The notes under the pieces were generated by a model, which saw only the letters and a list, made by a program, of their open reading frames with translations, made no database searches and was not told where the DNA came from. A stretch of 64,000 nucleotides of DNA from Anabaena catenula FACHB-362. GTDB lineage: Bacteria > Cyanobacteriota > Cyanobacteriia > Cyanobacteriales > Nostocaceae. Below are positions 27,761 to 36,291 of this stretch, piece after piece (position 1 is the first letter of the stretch; each line of letters starts with the position of its first letter). The stretch spans positions 62,001-126,000 of the forward strand of contig NZ_JACJTQ010000004.1 in the NCBI RefSeq assembly GCF_014698735.1, in the 5' to 3' direction. The translations under genes and the position numbers were made by a program.

Positions 27761-27987
27761 TAAAGATACTTCTCAACTCGATGTTCTTCTAACATTGCAT
27801 TCACCTGTTCATCGGTTGGTGCTGGTTGATTAGTTTTTAATAAACCTTTCATTTGTTTGATGATGCGAGTCCGTTCAGATTTTTGACTGGGTTGATTTTG
27901 CAAGGATTCGATAATTGCACGGACGAGTTCTAAGCGATCGCTTTCAGGTAGTTGAAAGGCTTGTTCTTTAAGCTCTTGCAGTGACAT
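27760..27987 (-). CDS. Antitoxin of the PIN pair
   Basis: A 75-residue, mostly helical protein (LKEQAFQLPESDRLELVRAIIESLQNQ), a helical pattern common in small antitoxins, with a charged C-terminal tail (EQVNAMLEEHRVEKYL) likely to bind the toxin. It precedes and overlaps the PIN toxin. It shares the E-K/R-L-(K/E)-L-(I/V)-R helix pattern with the orphan gene at 27088, so the two may be related. Confidence 0.78.
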   Translation of the reverse strand: MSLQELKEQAFQLPESDRLELVRAIIESLQNQPSQKSERTRIIKQMKGLLKTNQPAPTDEQVNAMLEEHRVEKYL

Positions 27988-28029
27988 AGAGGTTATTTTA
28001 ACAAAGGCTATTACTTAAATTTGGGTATT

Positions 28030-28095
28030 ATTCTATTTTATCTTATTCTATTCTATTTTATCTTCTATTTTATCTTATTCTATTCTATTTTATCT
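28030..28095. repeat. T-rich direct repeat (TTCTATTTTATC family)
   Basis: Tandem and nested copies of TTCTA and TTCTATTTTATC. A 23-bp unit beginning TCTTATTCTATTC occurs twice, at 28041-28063 and 28073-28095. It fills much of the 310-bp gap between the antitoxin and the pentapeptide-repeat gene; the rest of the gap shows no gene. Confidence 0.8.
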
Positions 28096-28301
28096 AATAG
28101 CGATTGCTGCGGATCTCTTCGTGATCGCTCTCCCCAAAATTGCACAAACACTGATTTCTCATATCCATCATGGTATTTAAGCTGGTTTAAGATATAAAAC
28201 CTATGTATAAAAACCACAATAACCCTCTTTTAACGTTGTAAATTTGTTAGAATATCAAGGTAATTGGAAACAAACTATACCGCATAAACGGATAAAATAG
28301 T

Positions 28302-30113
28302 ATGGATGCTGCGGAACTTCTAGCACTTTATAAAGCAGGAGAAAGAGATTTTAACGGATTAACCTTGGAAAATCTCAATTTAATCAATTTTGATTTAAGT
28401 GGTATTAATTTAAGAGATGCTAACTTACGAAATGCTGATTTAAGTGGTACTGATTTAAGTGATGCTAATTTAAGTGGTGCTAACTTAAGTTGGATCAATT
28501 TAAGTGGTGCTGATTTAAGCGGTGCTAATCTAAGACGTACTAACTTAATGGACTCTGACTTAAGTGGTGCTGACTTAAGTGGTGCTGATTTCACTGATGC
28601 TGATTTAAAAAATGCTAATTTAAGCTATGCTTACCTAATTGGTGCTGATTTAAGAAATTCTGATTTAAATGATGCTTACTTAGGTGATACTGATTTAACT
28701 GATGCTGATTTAAGAAATGCTAATTTAAGTGGTGTTGATTTCACTGATGCTGATTTAAGTGGCACTGATTTAACTAATACTAACTTAAATTTTGTAAACT
28801 TAGATGTTGCGATAACTGATAGCGAGACAAAATTAGATTACAAGTGGCAAACTGTTTATAACAATTCTATTTTTGGTGAAATAGATTCAGCCTATAACCA
28901 TGAAAATTTCAATGATGAAGATGATAATGACATAAAATTAATTATTGCTGGCATAGATTTAAAAGATAATAATATAAATTTAAGTGGTGTTAATCTAAGT
29001 AGTCATAACTTAAGTGGTACTGATTTAAGAAATGCCGACCTAAGAAACGCTGACTTAAGTGATGCTGACCTAAGTAATGCTGATTTAAGGGGTGCTGATT
29101 TAAGTGGTGCTAATTTGATTGGTATAGATTTAAGAAATGCTGATTTGAGTGATGCTAATTTAAGTAGTGCTAATTTAAATGGTGCTAATTTAGATTTAGC
29201 AATTTTAACTGGTACGCTAATTGATAACGAGACAAAATTAGATCATAAATGGTATCTAGTCTGGGAATTGATTAATAAAAAATCAAACCTTAGAGAAGAG
29301 AAATATGATCAACTTTCTTTATCTAAATTTAATTCATTTGATCATGATTATCGTTTATGTAGAGATTTAAGTAATTCTTGTCTGAAAAAATTAGACCTCA
29401 CAGGGTTAAATTTAAGTTTTTCTATTTTATATGGTGCAGATTGTGAAAATACTAATTTTACAAATACCAACTTATATTGTGCTAATTTTCACAGTGCTGA
29501 TTTAAGAGGAGCAGATTTTACTAATGCTGATTTACGATATGCAATTTTAATAGGTGCTAATTTAAGAGGAGCAGATTTTACTAATGCTGATTTACGATAT
29601 ATAAATTTACATGGAGTAGACTTAACCTATTCTAAAACAGAAGGAGCAAAATTTACAACATTTGATGATATATCATGTTCTTGGAATCAATTAAATGATA
29701 AAAAATTTGAAGAACTTTCCTATGATATTCTGATCAAACAACATAATTTAAAATTAACTGATATACATAAAATTGGTAACTCTCATTCTCGTGATGGTGG
29801 TAGAGATATTGTATTTTATAAAGGTGCAGATATTAATAAGAAATCTATTAAATGGATAGCTCAATGTAAATTTAAAAGTGATAAGCGATCTCTTGGAAGT
29901 TCACAAGTTCCAAATATTCGTGATATGTTAGATCAATATAATGCAAAAGGTTTTTGTATACTTACTAGTGGCATAATTGACGCTACATTACATGATAGAC
30001 TGGATACTTTGAAGGAAGATAAAGGTTTTGAAGTAGAAAAATGGTCATATTTAGAAATAGAACGTTTCTTAGCAGAACATCCAGAAATTAAAGGAAGATA
30101 TTTTAAAGATTAA
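28302..30113 (+). CDS. Pentapeptide-repeat protein fused to an Mrr-like restriction endonuclease domain
   Basis: A 603-residue protein in two parts. Residues about 15-165, 220-300 and 365-450 are three blocks of A(D/N)LXX pentapeptide repeats, which form a right-handed beta-helix. The blocks are separated by linkers that repeat the motif ETKLD.KW..V. Residues about 460-603 form a PD-(D/E)xK nuclease domain of the Mrr type: FEELSYDIL (Glu470/471), RDGGRDIVF (Asp502) and QCK (Gln521, Lys523). All key residues are present. Pentapeptide helices in Qnr/MfpA-type proteins mimic DNA and bind gyrase; whether this one does is unknown. No modification enzyme is adjacent. A defence or DNA-damage role is inference. 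Confidence 0.85.
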   Translation: MDAAELLALYKAGERDFNGLTLENLNLINFDLSGINLRDANLRNADLSGTDLSDANLSGANLSWINLSGADLSGANLRRTNLMDSDLSGADLSGADFTDADLKNANLSYAYLIGADLRNSDLNDAYLGDTDLTDADLRNANLSGVDFTDADLSGTDLTNTNLNFVNLDVAITDSETKLDYKWQTVYNNSIFGEIDSAYNHENFNDEDDNDIKLIIAGIDLKDNNINLSGVNLSSHNLSGTDLRNADLRNADLSDADLSNADLRGADLSGANLIGIDLRNADLSDANLSSANLNGANLDLAILTGTLIDNETKLDHKWYLVWELINKKSNLREEKYDQLSLSKFNSFDHDYRLCRDLSNSCLKKLDLTGLNLSFSILYGADCENTNFTNTNLYCANFHSADLRGADFTNADLRYAILIGANLRGADFTNADLRYINLHGVDLTYSKTEGAKFTTFDDISCSWNQLNDKKFEELSYDILIKQHNLKLTDIHKIGNSHSRDGGRDIVFYKGADINKKSIKWIAQCKFKSDKRSLGSSQVPNIRDMLDQYNAKGFCILTSGIIDATLHDRLDTLKEDKGFEVEKWSYLEIERFLAEHPEIKGRYFKD

Positions 30114-30138
30114 TTTGATAAAAATTATCCATAAAATT

Positions 30139-30156
30139 AGCCTACGCAGGTAGGCT
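30139..30156. terminator. Hairpin after the pentapeptide-nuclease gene
   Basis: A perfect 7-bp stem (AGCCTAC / GTAGGCT) with a 4-nt loop, 25 bases after the stop, followed by TTTGTCTGT on the plus strand. Probable terminator between convergent genes. Confidence 0.55.
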
Positions 30157-30221
30157 TTGTCTGTATAGCCCCAGATTTCTAATCTGAGGACTATATACAA
30201 AAATAAATTAAACAATATATC

Positions 30222-31127
30222 CTAAACTTCCTCATTCCTCAATCTTTGCAACAACTCCTCACGGGATAAATTACCCAAAGAAAGAAGTAACTGAGTACGT
30301 TCAGAAATAGGAATATTAGCAATCTTTTCCACTAAACCAGATAACTCAGCATCTAAACTACCAAAACGCCCTTCCAGAAGAGAAGTTATCAACAAAATTT
30401 GTCCTTCTTCTTTTCCTTCTTGCTTCCACTCTTCCCGTTGTTGTAAATAAGCTGGTGATAAGTTCATAATTACTTCCTCTTCTTCCCTACTTAAATTATC
30501 TCTCAATTCTAAATTCTTGCGCCAGTCCGCTAAAATTTCTAACAAATTCTCTCGAAAAGGGTTATTTTCTGGTAATTCAGTTAACTCTTCTACGGCTCTT
30601 TTCTGTGTTCCTCCTTTCCCCAAAACTCTCAACCATAATGTGTCCTCATTTTCTGGTAATTGATGAATCACAACGATTGCTGTTTTCAGAATATTCGGCA
30701 GAAAATAAACACCTTGAACCCAATCTTCTGCAATTTCAACTGCACCTAAACCCGCAATCATCCGAGATGAAAAAGTTGGTGTTAAAATCCATAAAATCGG
30801 TAATTCTGATTCTGCAATATTTCTGTTTTCGCGTTTTGCTTTCCTGACTACATCGCCATGAACGGCATATAATTTGAGTAAACAACTGCGAAATTCGATT
30901 TCTGATGGTGGGTTGCGAAAAGGCTCAAATAAACATTGAGTTTTAGCCATCTTCCCTAATAAACCTAAAGGTAGATTTTCCTGATTTTGAGAAGAAAATG
31001 GTTCAAACCAAACATCTATTTCTTGAACTTCGCTTTTAACCTTTTCGCTTTTTTTAATAGTTCCTAGAGGTGTTAATAATTCCTCTAGATATTCTTTAGC
31101 GAATTGATCATGAGATTGTCGAGTCAT
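30222..31127 (-). CDS. Rpn-type PD-(D/E)xK nuclease-like protein with DUF4351
   Basis: A 301-residue member of the cyanobacterial Rpn/transposase_31-like nuclease families. The N-terminus opens with SHDQFAKEYLEELL, and VQEIDVWFEPF carries the likely Glu/Asp active-site pair. The C-terminal DUF4351 domain covers about residues 240-300 (LITSLLEGRFGSLDAEL). Multicopy families of this kind in filamentous cyanobacteria are linked to RecA-independent recombination; the role of this copy is unknown. A short DNA stretch at about 31930-32002 encodes a look-alike of its first 18 residues. Confidence 0.8.
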   Translation of the reverse strand: MTRQSHDQFAKEYLEELLTPLGTIKKSEKVKSEVQEIDVWFEPFSSQNQENLPLGLLGKMAKTQCLFEPFRNPPSEIEFRSCLLKLYAVHGDVVRKAKRENRNIAESELPILWILTPTFSSRMIAGLGAVEIAEDWVQGVYFLPNILKTAIVVIHQLPENEDTLWLRVLGKGGTQKRAVEELTELPENNPFRENLLEILADWRKNLELRDNLSREEEEVIMNLSPAYLQQREEWKQEGKEEGQILLITSLLEGRFGSLDAELSGLVEKIANIPISERTQLLLSLGNLSREELLQRLRNEEV

Positions 31128-31146
31128 TAAGATTTAGGCAGATATG

Positions 31147-31326
31147 TTAATTATAGTTTTTATTGAATAATTTTTTAGCCTGTTCATAAACTTCAAGAGT
31201 AATTAGAGATATACTATTCTCCTGAGCATAATTTTCAATCTTCTTACGGGCAAAAGGACGAATAAAAAAAGGGATTTCTTTTATTTTCTCTTCTGATTCA
31301 GCATTCCATTTAATTTGTTCACTCAT
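31147..31326 (-). CDS. Stand-alone PCP-reductase-domain mini-protein
   Basis: A 59-residue protein, too short for most gene callers. It matches the PCP_red domain that ends the ChlB/BchB subunit of light-independent protochlorophyllide reductase: W.AE.EEKIKEIPFFIRPFARKKIE.YA then an I(S)LIT.EV helix. Stand-alone copies of this small helical domain exist; their role is not settled. ATG 31326 to TAA 31147. It starts in the gap behind the Rpn-type gene, on the same strand, and may be expressed separately. No bacteriochlorophyll or chlorophyll genes are nearby. Confidence 0.72.
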   Translation of the reverse strand: MSEQIKWNAESEEKIKEIPFFIRPFARKKIENYAQENSISLITLEVYEQAKKLFNKNYN

Positions 31327-31456
31327 AGATTTGTAGGGTTTAGTGTTGATATTAGAGATTGCGATTCATGCACAGTTAAACAATTAATATTGTTATATCT
31401 GAAAACTCTTTTTGAATAAAGTTTTCAAATTTCGCATCTTCTAAAAAGATAGTTAT

Positions 31457-31912
31457 TTATTTAGACAAGCTTAAAGTACAAACCTGTTGTAACATTTTTT
31501 CACTGGCAACACTATCGACTTCAACTATAAAATATTGAGGCCAATAATCTGTAACAGAAGTATAGGTTTTCCATCTAGGATTAGCAGTTAATCTGCCATT
31601 ATCACAAGATTTGGTGTATGCACTTCTTTTTTTATTTCCAATGCTGTAGTCAAATACAACAACTTTTACCTTTGGGTAATTATCTTTATTGCTATAGAAT
31701 CCATCTTGATTATTGAGAGTATCATCAGCTAACATGATTTCAAATTTAACACTGCTTTCATTTAGTTTTAGTATCTCACCGCTATGAGTTTTACCAAAAT
31801 CTAACCACTGTTCTTTGTTTGCTTGAGCAATGACAGGTGTTAAAAACATAGACAGAGAAGAAATTGTGATTGCTGTCGCATATTTAATGATTGATTTCAT
31901 GATTCTATTCAT
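31457..31912 (-). CDS. Small secreted protein of unknown function
   Basis: From ATG 31912 (or 31900) the protein begins with a signal peptide (KSIIKYATAITISSLSMFL, cleavage near VIAQA), then WLDFGKTHSGEI and a C-terminal half with two cysteines (KSCDNG and QQVCTLS) that may pair outside the cell. The fold looks beta-rich, like small surface adhesin E-type proteins, but this is tentative. The frame is open 30 codons further upstream to 32002; that extension resembles the start of an Rpn-type nuclease and would bury the signal peptide, so I leave it out. Confidence 0.68.
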   Translation of the reverse strand: MNRIMKSIIKYATAITISSLSMFLTPVIAQANKEQWLDFGKTHSGEILKLNESSVKFEIMLADDTLNNQDGFYSNKDNYPKVKVVVFDYSIGNKKRSAYTKSCDNGRLTANPRWKTYTSVTDYWPQYFIVEVDSVASEKMLQQVCTLSLSK

Positions 31913-31929
31913 CCAGATTTTTTGAGTGG

Positions 31930-32002
31930 AGTTATTCAATTTAAATAAATATACATCATTTACATATTTTTTGGCAAATTGGTCGTGATATTGAAGATTC
32001 AT
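31930..32002 (-). pseudogene. Remnant of an Rpn-type nuclease gene start
   Basis: Read on the minus strand, these bases give MNLQYHDQFAKKYVNDVY, closely like the first residues of the intact nuclease at 30222-31127 (MTRQSHDQFAKEYLEELL). The similarity stops after about 18 codons and the frame continues into the secreted protein gene. Best read as a 5' gene fragment left by deletion. Confidence 0.5.
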
Positions 32003-32088
32003 TTAAGCCAGAATATAATTTTTATATTTCAGTTTAGGTTTTAGATCCCCGACTTCTTGAATAAGTCGGAGATCTTGTTGTTTAATAC

Positions 32089-33558
<1,470 letters not shown>

Positions 33559-33644
33559 GCATGGTGTAGATTGTAGCATTTTGATTGTGGTTGGCGGAGG
33601 GGCGTTATAAATTGTGAGGATATAGAGGTAATAATCTTCAAGCC

Positions 33645-33795
33645 AGGGAATAAATTCCCTGTCTAAAAGCTAAAGTCGGTTAAAACCGACTATTTGTGAT
33701 CTATTTATTTTGGAAATAGAATAAATTTTGATTTTTAGTTAATCAGAGTGCGTTTTAACGTACTTTAGCTATTAGCCCGGAAATTGATTTCCGGG
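33645..33795. repeat. Cluster of four palindromes
   Basis: In 150 bases lie AGGGAATAAATTCCCT (33645), AGTCGGTTAAAACCGACT (33674), an imperfect AGTGCGTTTTAACGTACT (about 33747) and CCCGGAAATTGATTTCCGGG (33776). Pieces of the same words (AGCTAAAGT / ACTTTAGCT) recur between them, so the cluster itself is roughly inverted. It looks like a dispersed non-coding repeat element; the rest of the 33560-33929 gap shows no gene. Confidence 0.65.
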
Positions 33796-33929
33796 TGGGT
33801 GTGGAAGCTAATAGATAATCCATTTGTAGGTTAAGTTGATACCAATGAGCTTTTGATATACCCCTACGAAAATTTATATGTATTTAGATCTTTTTTCACG
33901 CAAAGTCGCAAATTAGCAAAATTAGTTGG

Positions 33930-34367
33930 TTAGCAATAGTTTCTAATTAAGGCTTTGGCATTTTCTCGGTTTTCGCCTGTGAATAAATTAAATATTACTT
34001 CTTCATTTTGTGAGTAAAGATGTAATAAGCCAAAGTCTTTAATTCGTGAATAAAGTAAGGGAACTCCTGCTAATTTTAGTAAATGTAATTTTTTATTATC
34101 ACGCTCTCTTGCGTCATGAGAATCATGATATGTAGATTGAAATTCTACAACTAAACAAGGTTTATAGTCTTTGTTTGTGATGAGAGCGTCTACGCTGGAG
34201 CTAAAGAAGAAGTTTCTTAGTTCTATATCAAGACCTTTATCTAATTCGCAAAATGAGCATAAGCTTACCTGTGTATGAATTTTATAATTCTCATCTATGC
34301 AGGTTTGCAGAAACTCTAGCATTCTTTCTTCGTAAGGGTTAATGAGTCTTTTGGGTTTGATATACAT
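33930..34367 (-). CDS. DUF2726 nuclease-like protein
   Basis: A 145-residue protein with the DUF2726 core: a predicted PD-(D/E)xK-like fold with VDALITNKDYKPCLVVEFQ (Asp and Glu with glutamine at the usual spacing), then HDARERDNKKLHLLKLAGVPLLY. The start ATG 34367 overlaps the stop of the gene upstream as TAATG, so translation is probably coupled; a longer frame to 34439 would overlap that gene by 73 bases and is rejected. The tight coupling suggests the two products work together. Confidence 0.75.
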   Translation of the reverse strand: MYIKPKRLINPYEERMLEFLQTCIDENYKIHTQVSLCSFCELDKGLDIELRNFFFSSSVDALITNKDYKPCLVVEFQSTYHDSHDARERDNKKLHLLKLAGVPLLYSRIKDFGLLHLYSQNEEVIFNLFTGENRENAKALIRNYC

Positions 34368-35140
34368 TAGTTTTTCTCCATTAATATTTTTGCAAAGTGG
34401 GTAATAAATTCTTCTAATACTTCTTTTGAAGTTATACATACCTGCGACATATATGGAAAAAGGTTATCCTCATATAAAATTAAGTAACTATGGTAACTAT
34501 TAATTTCTTCAGGAAGAAGTTTATCCTGTGGACACAAAGTTATGTAACTACTAATTTCTTCTAATTGTTCAAGTTCAAATCCTTCTGGTTTTATTGGTAA
34601 AGCTTCACCATAAATACTCTCTGTCCAAAGGAAATTAACATTAGGATTTAAACAAAAATTTCCTTTCACTTCACTATTTAAAATATTTGGATAATAATAT
34701 TCCATTGCTTTTAAAAATATATCTTTTTTGTTAGGTAATATCCAAAACTTGCTTGAACGAATCGTTGTATGATAGTTATACATATCCTTACCGAATTCAT
34801 CTCGAAGGGTGTCCATATCTTCAGTAAGATAAACAAGGTTCAAAATTTCCGACTTTAATACATCTTTAGGAATCGAAATACATAATCCTTCCTTCCTTTG
34901 TGCGAAAACCAATTGATAACGTTTAGCACCCTTACCAGGATTTTTCAGCCTATAACCTATATATTGAGATGTTCGCTTCTCCTCAAACTTTTCATAAAAA
35001 CCCAGTTTAGTCAGTAAACTTATAGCTAAAGACAGCAAATCTTCCCCACCTTCAATTACTTGAATATTGGTTGAAACCAAACGAGGAACGCCGTTTTCAA
35101 CCTCAAAGCGTTGGATGACATCGTATATAATTTTTGACAT
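34367..35140 (-). CDS. Unknown protein coupled to DUF2726
   Basis: I do not recognise this 257-residue protein. It opens MSKIIYDVIQRFEVENGVPRL, has a helical segment (EDLLSLAISLLTKLGF) and then mixed alpha/beta sequence with many aromatic residues. No signal peptide, membrane helix or known catalytic motif is seen. The C-terminal half is acidic. ATG 35140 follows GGAA at ten bases; a start at 35173 is possible. It forms a TAATG-coupled pair with the DUF2726 gene. A two-gene nuclease module is one reading; this is inference. Confidence 0.68.
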   Translation of the reverse strand: MSKIIYDVIQRFEVENGVPRLVSTNIQVIEGGEDLLSLAISLLTKLGFYEKFEEKRTSQYIGYRLKNPGKGAKRYQLVFAQRKEGLCISIPKDVLKSEILNLVYLTEDMDTLRDEFGKDMYNYHTTIRSSKFWILPNKKDIFLKAMEYYYPNILNSEVKGNFCLNPNVNFLWTESIYGEALPIKPEGFELEQLEEISSYITLCPQDKLLPEEINSYHSYLILYEDNLFPYMSQVCITSKEVLEEFITHFAKILMEKN

Positions 35141-35284
35141 TGATTTTTTCCAAAAACCTTGGCTAAGGTTCATGGAAATATCTTAAACCCTATTTTCTAA
35201 AATTACAATAGTCTTGGCTAAGATTTTTGGATTTTATGGGAAAGGCTAATTTTCCCCATTTAGATAGACATTTCCGCTAAAAAA

Positions 35285-35314
35285 TGTAGAGACGTTCCAT
35301 GGAACGTCTCTACA
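35285..35314. repeat. 30-bp perfect palindrome, dispersed type
   Basis: The sequence TGTAGAGACGTTCCA is followed at once by its exact complement, giving a 30-bp palindrome centred on CCATGG. A diverged partial copy is at 63837-63860. It lies between two minus-strand genes and could also end transcription. Confidence 0.9.
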
Positions 35315-35367
35315 AAAGTTATGGATGATATGCATATTTAATTTTTTAATTTTTGGAGATGTTTTAA

Positions 35368-36174
35368 TCAAACCTCATCTGGGTTAACCCCCAACTCCCG
35401 CAACCGTTCTGCTAAACGTGCAGCTTTTTGCTGTTCCTGTTCTAACTGAGATGTTAATTTCTGCGTTTTCTCACCACTATGTAACAGTAAATTCCCTTGA
35501 ATATCCCACCAACGTAACCAAGGCGCTTGCATATTATTATACTGTCCTTCCCAAATGCCTAACTCTACACCTAAAGGTAAAATAGGATAATGACCCCTTT
35601 CATTAGCTGGTAGTAGCTGATAATATCCATCAACCAGGTGATAAACTTCTATACTGGCTTTTTGTACCTCATAAATGCCATAAAACGGTACTCTTATTGC
35701 TTGTTCATATACCCAAAATTTACCAGTTATGGGTGTTTTATCTCTTTCTTCTGAACCATCACCAGAAACAAATTCTAAAACTATTAAAGGTGCTATGTAT
35801 TCCTGCCACAATACATAAGAGTGGCGAAATTTACCGTTTAACATCGGTGGTACATTGGCTACATAAAACCAATCTGGTGCTTCTGCGCCTTTTTCTGGAG
35901 GGTCTGTTAAACGCCAGTAAATACCGCAATCTTGACCGATCGCATATTGTCCATCAGAATGTAGTTGTTGCAATACGCTGTTAATAGAGTCAGTCAGCAG
36001 AATACTCTGGGGATGTTCTTGAAAATTTTTGCCTCCGGCACGCTTCGCGAACACGAATGTTCCGTCCGACTCTGGTAACTCAGTGTGGTCGGGAAGATGA
36101 ATAATGTTTAATTCAGCAGGTTTAGCAAGAGTCATAAAACTGGGGGTTTGGGTTAAAGACTCGGTTGCATCCAT
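35368..36174 (-). CDS. Uma2 family endonuclease-like protein
   Basis: A 268-residue Uma2 (DUF820) protein, a PD-(D/E)xK family greatly expanded in cyanobacteria and of unknown role. The core includes APDWFYVANVPP, APLIVLEFVSGDGSEERDKT (Glu and acidic residues of the site) and YEQAIRVPFYGIYEV. The C-terminal 45 residues form a coiled coil (LTSQLEQEQQKAARLAERLRELG). Near residue 44 the chain contains FAKRAGG between GTFV and KNFQEHPQS, encoded by a dispersed-repeat sequence; this looks like a 21-base in-frame insertion. ATG 36174. Confidence 0.88.
   Translation of the reverse strand: MDATESLTQTPSFMTLAKPAELNIIHLPDHTELPESDGTFVFAKRAGGKNFQEHPQSILLTDSINSVLQQLHSDGQYAIGQDCGIYWRLTDPPEKGAEAPDWFYVANVPPMLNGKFRHSYVLWQEYIAPLIVLEFVSGDGSEERDKTPITGKFWVYEQAIRVPFYGIYEVQKASIEVYHLVDGYYQLLPANERGHYPILPLGVELGIWEGQYNNMQAPWLRWWDIQGNLLLHSGEKTQKLTSQLEQEQQKAARLAERLRELGVNPDEV
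36031..36051. repeat. Dispersed repeat inserted in frame in the Uma2 gene
   Basis: The 21 bases encoding FAKRAGG contain TTCGCGAAGCGTGCC on the coding strand, a repeat word of the GTTCGCG(A/T)AGCG family found in intergenic regions near 15763 and 36251. It keeps the reading frame. Confidence 0.6.
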
Positions 36175-36198
36175 TCTAGTTGAATATTATGGTATTGC

Positions 36199-36290
36199 CT
36201 TGCGATCGCTTCGCTCGCCGCAGGCATCGCTCTTTTTAATTACGAATTACGTTCGCGTAGCGTTTCCGAAGGAAATATTACGAATTACGA
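36199..36290. repeat. Dispersed repeat fragments
   Basis: The gap between the Uma2 and hydrolase genes holds GCGATCGCTTCGCTCGCCGC, GTTCGCGTAGCGTTTCCG and several ATTACGAATT units. No gene is seen. Confidence 0.6.
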
Positions 36291-36291
36291 A

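Noticed and set aside
28328-28594. Minus-strand 88-residue ORF with repeated APLKS units
   Set aside because: It is the shadow of the pentapeptide repeats on the other strand.
30222-31127. Calling the Rpn-type gene an active transposase
   Set aside because: The family name includes transposase-like, but no terminal inverted repeats or target duplications are visible, and its relatives are nuclease-like proteins of unknown role.
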